Shown here in pieces: positions 34,601 to 47,600 of a stretch of 64,000 nucleotides of DNA (positions within the stretch are counted from its first letter, which is position 1; the number at the start of each line of letters is the position of its first letter). This DNA is from Telopea speciosissima (Eukaryota > Streptophyta > Magnoliopsida > Proteales > Proteaceae). The notes under the pieces were generated by a model, which was not told the DNA's origin, made no database searches, and saw only the letters and a list, made by a program, of their open reading frames with translations. The stretch is from contig NC_057918.1 in assembly GCF_018873765.1 (NCBI RefSeq), forward strand, positions 12,904,862-12,968,861. The letters run 5' to 3'. Made by a program: the position numbers and the translations under genes.

Positions 34601-37600
34601 CATGCAGCCAAGCATCCCTACATATGCCTTACTTTCATGTATTTATTGATCCATTCTCCCAATACCAAGATCTTTACACCTAAATTTATTTTTACCTGTA
34701 TTGACAATGTATACTTTTAGTTTATCAGTTATCCACCATTACCAAGCAATGCCTCAAGTACCTTGTGGAAATTGAGACAGTTTTATAGAAGATATAATCT
34801 TGAATATCAGATTAACCAACTGGTGGCAACGCCTCTAGAATCTATTGGGATATGATAAGCAAAAAAGCATCTTGAATTGAGAGGACAAATTCATGGTAGA
34901 TAATAGGGCTACAGTATCAAAGATACAAAGCAATGCCTTCTAAAAGTTTTAGCTAAGACAACAGCCCAGGACTCAAACATTCAAGGAAGCAATATAAGGT
35001 TGAACTGTCATCATCCATGGAGTGTTTGAATATTCTGAACAATGAATCATTTCAATGAAAATCTTCACAACCTCCAGAAGTATTTATGCAATCTGAAAAT
35101 TAGAGAGGAGAGAGAAGGGATAGAGAGAGAAAGAGAGAGAGAGACAGAGGCACAACCTCAATATTAACTAAATCAATCTACTTTTCCATTCCAAAATTTC
35201 ATAAATTCGTAACAACCCTATTTATAAAGATAAGATAAACTCACTTTTGGACTCCTAAACGAAGTAAACAGCTATTCCTTCAAGTTACCTAAACAAAAAC
35301 TAATTTTAAATGATCAAATATTTGTTATAGAAGACATAAGACTCCAAATAACATAAACTACTAACTAAAAATAAGACATAAAATACTTAACTAAACTTAA
35401 CAATAGAATACTCTTTCTAGACTAAACTAACTCACTTAACAACACATGGGACCCACACTTTCTTAACTATATACTTGATCCTGTATAAAGAATTACGACT
35501 CTAAATATGGACTTATAAAATAGGTCCATTACATCAATAAACTCAAAAATAAGAAGCTCAAGGTCCAGAACCCAACCTTGGGCCAAAATAAAGTATTTTG
35601 AGGCCCAATTAGCACAATTGGACAATCTTAATTGCATCAAGTGCCTTTCATGATCCATTCTTAATCAAGAGTCAGGACAAACATATAATAGGTGCTTCTG
35701 GGAGAACCCACCAAAATTTAGAGACTATAACCAGCCGACCACCTCCCAACTACAACCACTGCCCAGGTTGTACTCCAAACCATAGTTAGCAAAAATGCAC
35801 TTAAAACGGCATTCCCGTTTTTTACCATTTTAAACGCGTTTTGCCATTTGTTTCCCAACAATACGGGAAAAACAGCAAACAGCAAGCATTCCCATTTTAA
35901 ACGTGTTTAAAACACGAATAGTTGTCAAGGCGTCGGTTAGGTGACCACCTTGGCATCCAGTGTCACCTTGGTCGTCTAGGCGGCGTTTTGGTTGACTTGG
36001 TCGCCTTGCATCCAAGCCCCCTACTATCGCCTTGGTTCGTCTAGATGTCGTAACAACTATGAAAACACGTTCCCCCTTTTTTTGGTGTTTTCAAGAGCTT
36101 AGACTTGTTGAACAATGGCTTACTTAAGTGGCCATATCTCTCTCTACCGAACTACAATCAACCTGATTCTTTCGTCGACGTAAAGCTGACTCGAAGGGAT
36201 ACACTTCTCACACTATCATCTTTAACTCTTGTTCAATGCACGTAACCCCAAATTGAACTACAAACTGATGTATCTTCTGAAAGGGTTTCTAAAACGATGA
36301 CTCCCAACTCTAACTGAACATGCATCACTTCGAGAGTGAGTTGGTTGTGTAGACAACAATGAACAACACCATAGCCTAGCCACATTGTTTAAAAGGACTT
36401 CGGACATGTTTTTTTATGGTGTATGAATTTTGGAATTGTACTTTGGATGATATGTCTTGGAAATTATAATGGGTTTTGGAATATATATGCATTAATGTTG
36501 GATGTTATAGTTGTTTAGGAACATTAGATGCAGGTAATAATTCCTCAATATATATGAGTATACTGCCTTTTTTTGGTCCCTTTTTTTTTTTTTTTTGAAA
36601 TCTACACGTTTAAAACCCGTGCAGTCTATTTCCTTTTTTTTTTTTACCGTTTATTGATTGTACCGTTCAGAATTTTACACTGTTTAAAACCCGTACCGTC
36701 CGTTTTCCATTTTTTTTTTATCGTTCTCATTTTTGCTAACTATACAGAGTGTAGCGCCCTCATTTGTTCTTTGTGTACTAGCAGCTGATACCACCCAAAC
36801 CAGCCCAAAAGGTGTGCAACTACCTCCTTTTTGGCTGAAATCCATATTTAATTCACAAGTCACTGCCCTTTTTCCTTGAGGGAAACCTGTTAGAAACTAT
36901 ACAAAACAAGACTGTAATGAAAAAGTTCCGTTAATTACTTAATATTCTTTTTCCTACCTTCCCTTATGCACTAAACAGAAAAAGGCCACAATACTCCTTC
37001 CATTTTCTGTGGGGGCAGACCCTTTCCAAAACACAATGACTCCACCACAGCAATTTTCTAGCAGCATTGAGTGTCAGGGTAAATAACTTGGAGACCACAA
37101 AACACTTTGAAATATTCAAAAATGCACCTCAAAGATATAGGTCTTCGTGCGATGCTCCATTAAAGGAGTGGAATCAATAATATGCACAAGTAAGAGACTG
37201 TTGCCACCTTTAATGCTAATATACCAAGGACCTGCATCACAATTATGAAGGTTCCCTAAAGCCTAAATGCATCATGCCCAGAGCATAATCTCAAGTCTCA
37301 ATGCACCACTTGACATAGTGACCCACCTCTGCATATCAACTTTGCATGAAATGAGAACTCCTGCAACTAATCTGCTAATCCTGAAGCCAACAATTTTTTT
37401 GCTATATTTGAGTTCCCTCAGAGAATACAATCAAATTTCATGGACAGCATTACATGGCCCTTGATTTTGGGAGCTTTTCATGGTCTCTGAATGTTAGTCT
37501 GAGCATGACATTTTGATCTCAGCCCGTTCAAAACTATCGCATTCATGCAGAATGCTAATACGTCAGTCGTAACAAAGAGTTCAATTTACCTAGAGAAACT

Positions 37601-38658
37601 TGATTGCGGGAGAGAATGAGGAAGTGCATAATCTGCTAGCCATGTCATACAATCCTGAGATTGAAGATGTGGACAAGGATTCAAGGATCTGGTTAGGTGG
37701 TTCAGGAGGCTGCTTCTCAGTTGCCTCTAATTATAATTTCTTAGCCAAGGGGTTTAATAGTGAGAATGAAAGAAGACTAATGGAGTTGAGCTAGATATGG
37801 ATGGGGGAGCTCCTACAAGGGTAGCCATTTTTGGTTGGCGGTGGCACTCGATAAGGCTCTAACTTTAGATAATGTTAAGAATAAAAGGTGGAAGCTAGCA
37901 ATAATTGTTATTTCTGCCTAAGTCAGGAACTAACTGCCCAAACGTAGAGTGAGAGCACCAGTGAACAGGAATGGGAGAGTGCCAGATTTAGAAATCTAAA
38001 TTCAAGAGCGTCTCCAAAGCGCAACAAACAAGATTTAGAAATCTAAATTCAAGAGCGTCTCTAAAGCACAACAAACAGTTATGTATATCTTATATATTTT
38101 TATTTTATAAAGACTATAACAGAAAAAAAAAAATCTTTCTTCTTTTTTTTTTAAATTACAACTGGGCCTATTTACTCAACAATCTACATAAATATAAGAA
38201 ACACCTTTTTTATGAAATCAAATGAATGAAAATAGTCGGATATAAAACAAACAGTATATCAAATAAAAACTCAACATATAATATATGTAAATAGAAAGAA
38301 AAAAATTGATGAACAATATAGACAAGTGAGAAGGGTACGGGTCAGCGGAATTGGAGGAGAGTACCCAATCAGAGTTCAGAGCACCTGTTTCTTTAAACAC
38401 ATCAGTCCCCATCCTCTCTATTCCAGAGTTGAACAGAGAGGCCCTGTTCTCCATAATGCATTTACTTGCCCTCCATTGCAGATTTGTCAAGAGAGAGAGT
38501 ACTGGGATGAGGGGACTGGAGAAGAAGAGAGCGGCATAGTTGTCAGACGTCTAGGCACCTTCAGGGTGTCAAGGCGATGTCCTGCCTTAATGGATGTAGG
38601 TAAGGCGACCTCCTTGGATGCCTTGGTCTGCATTGGTGACTGGGCAGGCGTCTTATTC

Positions 38659-38695
<37 letters not shown>

Positions 38696-41600
38696 TAGAT
38701 GCTTTTCCTCACCTTTTTATTTGGTAGTGTACCGGGTCATACTGCTTGCGATACATGGAGTCATTGAATCTTAAACCTTGCTATACTGTTGTATCTGGTT
38801 ATACTGTTACTGTTTATTGCTAATTCTTTGCTAGAATCAATTCTGATCATATGTGACATTTCACATATCATTGAACTGAATTACTGAAAGATTTTTTTTG
38901 TTCAATTTATATGTAACTGCTTGGTTTTTACTTAAAGATCATATGTGACATATCAAATATCATTCGGATATCTTGGTCATTTTGGCATTTGACACCCACA
39001 AATGGCCAAGCAAAACTCATAGAAAAAATACCATATTTCGACGTCATCGAAATTTCGGTCAGACTGAAACGAAACGAGATTTTAAACCTTGCTAGAGTCC
39101 CACTAGTTGCTCAGCCATAGGAGTCCCACCTAGGCACACTTGATTCTCACAAGTCACAAGTTCTCAAAGAGAGGATTTTCACAAAGTTCTGGATGCCGTA
39201 ACAGCAACCCACAATTCCATTATATAGGGAAAAAGGAGGCCAAACTGCCCCTTGGTTACATCAACTTGAATTAAATGGACTGATGGAATTCCAAGACTAA
39301 ATAGAATTTCCAACACCTAGAAACTAAAACCCATACATTGATATCAAACCCTTAGACCTAAGCAACAAAAACAAGACATAGAAAACTATAACCAAGCAAT
39401 AATAACTACTTAGATAGGAAAACTAAAAGACTAATTAATCCTACCTAGGAAAGTAAAACTCATTACATTAATTAACCTAGGAACATGAAAAGACAAACTA
39501 GAAAGGAACATATTGAACAGTCAGCTTTTAGGGACTGCTGGCTGGATCTTGGATGCCCAAATGGGTCCACGGCAAGACTGAGAATAGCCTGGCCAGGCTA
39601 AGCCATGGAACAGGGCTGAGTTGTCTTGATCTGGCCTCTTGTGCTGGCCTTTTTAGGTTGTGGTGCACCTGCATCAAGCATGGATGCCATTTTTGTGAAG
39701 GAGAGATTTTATGGGACCTGCTACGTTATGTTATTATTTGGGTGTTGTGATAGGAAAGGAATAGAAGAATTTTTTAATGAGTTCTTCCCAGGATTTGTGC
39801 TAATATTGCCAGGTATTTATTAGATTGGGCTATGAGCTTGTAACGAATTTATTGCGGTAGATAAGATGTGTTTCTCCTTCAACAAGTGAGTCAATGAAAT
39901 TACAATAAATTGTTGTTAGTGATAAATTCATAAAAAATGTTCCATTTCTTCTCTCAAGTAAAGCAAGTATTACTTATCATCATCCCCTGTATCAGGTCCC
40001 CAACGACTTGAGATGAACCCATTGGAGCTTGGAACTTCTTCCTCAACGTCAAATCATCAACCAACCGCACAACTTTCCAACTGTGATGATGACATTACAG
40101 AGGCATTCACGATGATATGGAAGCAATACCCCCCCCCCCCACTCACTCACTCTCCCTGTGCATGTGTACATGGAAACCCTCTCCTCTTCCCACCCCGCGG
40201 AAGATGATAAATATGGCCATAGATGGCTCACAACTGAAAGATGTGTAAAAAAAAAGCTAAAAGAAATCATTGTTTGTGTGGAAGGTTCTACCTTAAGAAT
40301 ACACACTAGTTGATAATTCCCCTCTTGACTCATCCCAACACACAAAACCAACATAGAAAACCCAGAGGAAGAAGAAACTCTTTGACAGAAATATTTTCTG
40401 TTAAGATTAGCTTCTGTCCAAGATTTACTTATTTTTTCTTCGGAGCACCAATACATAGAGCTATGGCCGAACAGGAATGGAACTTGACTTTGTTGCATAA
40501 AAAAAATAAATCTAACTGCATAAAATGAAAAATCATGAGGTAGCCATACCTTACAAAGGTAATGCATTAAAGTCATCTTGCTGTTAGAAGCACGTGTATC
40601 AGTGAGTTTTAGAAGGCTGTCCAACTTGAACCCAATTGCAGAACCTGTACACATTCAGATAAACTAATCACCAGTTCACCACATGAAAAGGAGAGGAAAA
40701 AATAAATAAACAAAAAAAATTATTAAAGCTATGTTTATCAACAACCACCAGAACCAAGATTTAAATCCAATTGTTCTCCACTTTTCTCCCACTCTTCCCC
40801 CCCCCCCCTTTTTTTCTTACATTTTTTTTGTCCTGCCACTTGAGTGGGGGAAGTTTTGGGTGCTTGCTATGGTTGTAGATGGTTTTCTTGCTTCTTCAGT
40901 TGTGGGCTACAAAGGTGCTGTTGGGTGATGTTTATCAGGGAGTTGCGTCTTGTCTTTTCCATCTCTTGTATCCTTGCTAAATATTTTCTATTTTTTTTTC
41001 CCTTCTTGCTCATCCAAAAAAATATGGACCACCAGTTAAAACTGTAAGATCCTCATTTACACTTCTTTAGACCCTGCAGTTAGACGCCAAAAAACTGTAG
41101 TTCTAAGGACGTAAATAAGAATATATATATAAATATATATATTGATTCACTAAAATTGTGGAATTTCTCTTTTCCAAACAGCCCAACACACCATGGCTGA
41201 GGAGATTTAATAAAGTCATGTCCCTTCTACCCAAGCCAAGACTCATCCACAAAAGAATCAAAATATGCATGTCTCTCATACTTGATCAAACCTGTTCATA
41301 CTTGATGCCTCACACCAAATAGACAAGGAATAAAAGGGACAAGCAAGCAACGGGTGAGTAACAGATTCCATCCCCCTCTCACATAATATGCAACTCTTTG
41401 GATCCTCCAGATCTCGAATGGTCCACATTTAGGATCTGCTGAGAGAAAAATTTAACTTTGATTGGGACCTTCACCTTCCAAACCCTCTTAAATAAAGGAG
41501 GATTTTCTGACTAATCAATGTTTGTATCGAAAAGACCATAGACAAAACTGAGAACAAACCATCTCAAAACAACTCTTGATGGTACATATACATATTTTGC

Positions 41601-44600
41601 ATTTTATGGTCCATGATAGCTCGACGATATTTTCACCAGGGGGTTCCAATCTCCTGAGAGTTTGATCAAAATATTTATGCTCGTCTTTTGATGAGCCACA
41701 GTCTTAGCATAATTACAAAAGTTAAATATGTCAATGATTAAAGCAATGCAGTAGCCTTCTTTAGTGCCATATATATCCAAACAACTGGAAAAATTTTAAG
41801 AAGAAGATAGCTTCAGAGCATTTCAGAAAGTAACATACCCCTTGCAGTTCCTTGGTTTAACGTATTCCCAAGATATAGGATTCTCTTCATAATTTCCTTT
41901 AATTTGACTGAATTTCGTACCTGATTTAACATTCCAAAAAGTGAAGTACTAAGGTCAGATTAATTTTATCAGATGAATGTAAGATGTCAAAACCATTATT
42001 AGAATACCTCATCACATGCAGTGTTTACGCTATTCAGACTCATTCTAAAATCCGTAGTCTGCAAAAAAAGGTCAAGAATCAGACAACAACTAAACTTTCC
42101 AACACTAAGAAAATATTAAAGGCAGCACTGGACCTGAGAGACAAATTGAATCTTAAAAGAAAACACTCGTAATTTGGATTCCACCCGCGGCACCTTCATC
42201 AACTCCAAAAAGAACTACAACATCAAAAGTAAACTATCAATGTTTCAATATAACCAAAACATCAAGAAAGAGATACTAGAAACATAAAAGAGAAAGTAAT
42301 ATGACAACATCATACACTTGATAATTTAGAAGACTTTAAAAAAGCTTCCAACAAACAAGAGAGAGAGAAGTCAAATTCAATAAATTGCACATCAGCATAT
42401 AGACTAAAGGATTCTCCACAGTTACATATCAGATCCCCGAGAATAGCTACCAGGAATGAAAAATCAAGGCAAAGAGATAGTGCTAGTCCTCTCCTTTAAA
42501 GGCAAATAGAAGGAAATGTATAGTAAATCCAGGTGATAAAATAGATATAGCATATAGGATACGAGTCACAAAAAAGGGAAAAGAAAGAAACCATGAACCA
42601 AATTATTCAAACCACCAACTAATGAAATAATTTGTGTTGTTGTCCATGTATCTGATAATCTTCCCAGAAATGCGGTTAAGCATAGGATATAGGAAAAGAA
42701 AGAAACCATGAACCGAATTATTCAAACCACCAACTAATGAAATAATTTGTGTTGTTGTTGTCCATGTATCTGATAATCTTCCCAGAAATGCGGTATAGGA
42801 TATAATTTTATGGATATGAACTGTTCAGGTTATGGTCTGTCAAATTGGTACTCTATTCATTGGACAGCAGGGATTGATACAAGGGGCCACTAATCAATAC
42901 ATCAAGTGGTGAAGTCCCCACATCCCTGAATGGGAGCCACATGCCCATACCATACATTAACCATATTTTCCATTTGCCAAACTCCAGAGTCGGGAAAACC
43001 TCTCAAAGCAAATTTACGGCAAAATAACAAAGCCGACACCATACATTCATAATTATTTACCAATATTCTGCTACAGAGGGAGGTAGAAATGTCAGATCAA
43101 AAGGAAAAATCTACCACTAAAAAGTAAGATATTATCTGGACAAGGACACAGACTTCACAGACCTGTTCACACCTCCCCAGATTTTCTTTATCACCACTGT
43201 AGCCCTGCACAACAAAAGACAGATATCAAAGCAAAGAGAGGAATATCAGACCAAATATTCAAAACACATTTCAGGCATGAGATAACTTCTGCCATATAAA
43301 AGAATCATGGAAAAAGAACATAAGAAACTTATTTTAACTGGCAGCAACAAAGAAAATTCATTAGAATTCAGAGCTCAAGAAAATTGGATTGTCTATATAT
43401 CTTCACCTTCAGAAGTTCCATCTCCTCTTTTGTAGGAGAGAACTTTATAAGATTCTCCACCTGATCAACATCTAAAATTGAATCATCCAATGCTAACGCT
43501 GCACTCTGTAAACATCTACGCGGTCAGCTAACAGGGTCAATTAAAGAAGAAAAAACATTTAGTTAAGCTTAAAGCATAGTATAGCATGTGGAACATAGAG
43601 ACACGAAGGGGGTGGGACTTGGGAGTGAGAAATATTGAATATATCGGCATTAATAATAAGCCTTGAGACACTAAGAATCAATCTGTAATATAAGGTAACT
43701 GGCACAAGATGGAAACCATATTCGTAAATGCTACAAATACCATAAGATGATTAAAAAAATTTAGGGGATTTAGGATGGGTTCCTTTCTAGGGATCAAGAG
43801 GACAAAAGGGGTTTAAGTAATAAAACAATCACAAGTTTGATTACTCAATCGTTTTTAAGTAAAAATTCGAAATAGCACATGCAGCAGCTAAGTTTACCCA
43901 AGGATCCTAAATCCTAAATACATGGATCAACACCAAAATGCACCATTTTCTATTACAGGCATAAATATCCACAACGTGGGATTTTGGATATGACAGAAAA
44001 GAACACAAAAGGTTTGGAATGATCCCTACGCACCGCCAAATAGGTCCAATTTTGGAATAGTGGATAAAATGAAAGTACATCATATATTGACTAACACTGG
44101 ACACCAAAAGCTAATTCAATAGATGTTAAAACCAAATTATGACTGCTGCTCAGCTCCCAATCCCCAATTACACAAAATTAAAGAAAAATATACCAAAAAA
44201 TCCCTGGTCCTCCAAGCATACCCCAATGGTAATCTAAACTCCCCATCTTGTAAAACTACATATCGTATTTGGAACTAAAAGCAATTCCGTTGGTATTCAA
44301 GATTCTATTTAAGCAGAAGTTGTATCATTCATTTCTGAAAATAACGAATTATTTATCCTATGCACAATGACAAAACTAGAAATGGCTTGAAGATTTAGTA
44401 TTGATACTAGATATCATATTAATTAGCTTTTGAAGTTTAGGGTATTGGCTGATCTAAGACCATACATATTGATATTAAATTGTAAATATAACTACTTAAA
44501 GGAGGTAACAAACAAGCATTTCTACTGTCTTCTATGTTTCCCCCACGAACATTTTTTTTATCTCATGCCTCAAGAAATAGAAATCACTAGTGCATAAATG

Positions 44601-47600
44601 ACCTTGAAAGCAAAAGTAGCTTACCATCATATCAGGAAGTGGCATCTTAACTGTTGTGAGCATAATTTCAACATTATTGGCCCGCCTTAAATCAATCTAC
44701 AAAAGACAGTAAGAGATGTATAAGCACAGTTAGTGTAGCTGAGATAAAGATGTTCAGAACAACAAAGAGATGAATCACAAGAACCACAAGATGTTACTGC
44801 TAGGCATCTCAGAGAAAAAGAAATTTAGTGTCTGATAAAAACATGAATGTTAAGAGCACTGAAACTTCTAATTAGAAGTATTTATTTGAATTAATTACCA
44901 GGTGCACTTTGTCTGTTTTTGACCCGACTGACTTGCGTCGCCCTCCAGATTTACCCCCTGAGCTATCAACCGGCTTCGGAACAGTGGCAGAGAAGAGACT
45001 CTCAAGCTCTGAAACGTCAAATTCAGGTGCACTAGCATAAAAGAAGTGAACAACATTAATGATGTGAAAAAGAAAATGAGATATTTAATAGCAATAAAAT
45101 AACCATAAAACATAACTAAAAACAATAGTTTCAAGGTGAACATGATGGGATTGAAAACGAAACTACATTGCAATCCATACAAGCCTCGACACATTTCAGA
45201 GCCTAAAATTCCCAGAAACAGAGCAAACTTATGCTAGAGGATCAAAGGGGAAATGATCATAGCAAAGACAAAAATCCACTAACATCATAACAAAATCAGA
45301 AAAATAATATTTGTAAAAGAAAGTAGCAGTACGTTGGAGGTTCCCCATATCTCTGTAATTCTGCCCACAAGCTTCCTTGCACTGCTCTTGTTACCTTCAC
45401 CCAGTGTAGTGGCTTCAATGATGACCTTCGAGGTGAAGCAGCAGACAGATTTGCACCTCCAGGACGTACTAGACCACGACCCCTTCCTAAACTTCTTGCA
45501 TCAGCTGGAGGAGGTGGAGCTCCTCCTTTACTTCCAAAGGGCGGGGGTGGAGGAGGTGCACCACCTGGAGGTCTAGGCGGGGGAGGAGCACCAGGTGCAC
45601 GAGCAGCTCCAGGAGGTGGCGGTGGAGGTGGAGCCCCACCTGGAGGGGGTGGTGGTGGCGGAGCTCCTTGCATTGGAGGTGGAGGAGGCGGTGGACCACG
45701 CATAGGAGGAGGTGGTGGAGGTGGAGTCCCACGCATTGGAGGCGGCGGTGGCGGTGGAGCTCCGCTAGGAGGTGGAGGAGGGGGAGGCGGAGTTCCACGT
45801 AATGGAGGAGGGGGTGGTGGAGGTGGAGCCCCTTGTAAGGGAGGAGGTGGTGGCACAGGTGGACCGCCACGTAAGGGAGGAGGTGGTGGTGGAGGTGGAG
45901 CTCCATGCATTGGAGGTAGTGGTGGAGGAGGTGGAGCTCCATGCATTGGAGGTGGTGGTGGAGGAAGTGGAGCTCCATACATAGGAGGTGGTGACGGAGG
46001 AGGTGGAGCTCCATACATAGGAGGTGGAGGTGGTGGTGGTGGTGGTGGTGGTGGAGGGGGAGGTACTGGTGCAGGTGGACCACCACGTAAGGGAGGAGGC
46101 GGTGGAGGCGGAGGAGGTGGAGCTCCATGCGTAAGAGGTGGTGGCGGAGGAGGTGGAGGTCCATACATAGGAGGGGGCGGTGGAGGAGGTGGAGGTGGAG
46201 GTGGAGCTCCACACATAGGAGGTTGGAGTCCATTAATGGGAGGCGGGGGAGGGGGGCATGGGACTCCAATGGACTTTATTGCATTGGAAAATGAGGGTGG
46301 AGGGGGTGGAGGGGGTGGAGGTCGAGGTGTTGGTGCTACAAGAGAGCTATTTGAAGAAGCTTCAACCTTCCAAGGGGGTGGAGGAGGTGGAGGAGGGGTA
46401 ACCAACCCATCAAAAGTTTTACTAGGAGGATGAGGAGGTGGAGGGGAGAGAATAACACCATAGCACGGGGGTAGAGGAGGAGGTGGTGGGGGAGGAGGAG
46501 GCATAATTGATCCAACTGCATTTTTCGTGGGAAAAGGACCTTGAGAAGTCGCATGCATGCTCATAGATGATGGAGGAGGAGGAGGAGGGGGAGGGGGAGG
46601 GGAAATAGACAGCACTTTATTACATGGAGGAGGAGGAGGAGGTGACGGGGATGTTGTTCTTTCATGTATATGTGGAGATGGAGATGGAGGTGGAGGTGAT
46701 CTTTGGGTCAGAGAAGGCAGTGAAGTGCTAGAGAAAGGAACTGGTGGGGATGGGACAGAAGTACCTGCCAAAAAAGAAGGTAAAGGAGGAGGTACAGGTG
46801 GTGATGGTGAATGTAATGGCGATGGATTGGGAGCCGGTGCATCCTCCACAGATTTTGAAAGTGCAACTCGATCAATTTTGTGTTCTTCTTTAGTTGGTTT
46901 AGGTAGATGGTCAGATGGAACCACATCTTCAGGATCAGCAGAAACAGATGGAAAAGACTTAGGAGACTCGCTTGAACCATAATCATTTGAATCAAAAGTA
47001 ATGGCAAGAACAGGTGGTGCACTGTTATATCTCGATGGAGGATGAGATGGCACATTTACAGAATGATTGAAAGGACCTTTGTTTGGTGGGATCCATCGAG
47101 GTACAGTCCTTGGTTTTGTTGGTTTCGAAGAAATTCCTTCAGATTCTTGCTTTTTAATCTTTTGTTTAGCTAGAACTGGGTCAGAAGATATTTTTGCATT
47201 GGAAATTGGCTGCTTCTTAGATGTGGGTGGGAGCAATTTCTCAAGTTTTGGAATATAAATATCTGTGTCCAGATTTTGCTGCAGAACCTTCAAATCTTTC
47301 TTATTCTGAGTATCAATATTCTGTGCCTTCACTTTACTTCCCACCTCAACTAGTTTTCTGTGCGTACTAGAAATCACTGCTTTGCTTTCCGATTCATTGC
47401 GCACATCGGTAATCGATAATTTTGGTTCAAGTCTTCCATGTGTATCTGCATTTGTTTCCAACTTGTGATTTTCATCGTCAAAAGTTCTCTCTCGAGTTAT
47501 ATGTAAATCAGAATCCTCCTCCATTTCCTGTTTCTGATTCCCTTCAGACATTTCATTAACTGCAAAGAGATCAATACCCTCCTTCCTCCCCTGTTTGGAA

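Noticed and set aside
34411..38077. Repeated blocks considered as a CRISPR-like array
   Set aside because: Only two copies each, different unit lengths, no regular spacers, and the setting is a plant nuclear intron.
45334..46982. Glycine-rich and valine/glutamate-rich frames on the plus strand opposite the formin FH1 exon
   Set aside because: They are the antisense of proline codons (CCN), so composition alone creates them. The minus-strand frame continues smoothly into FH2.
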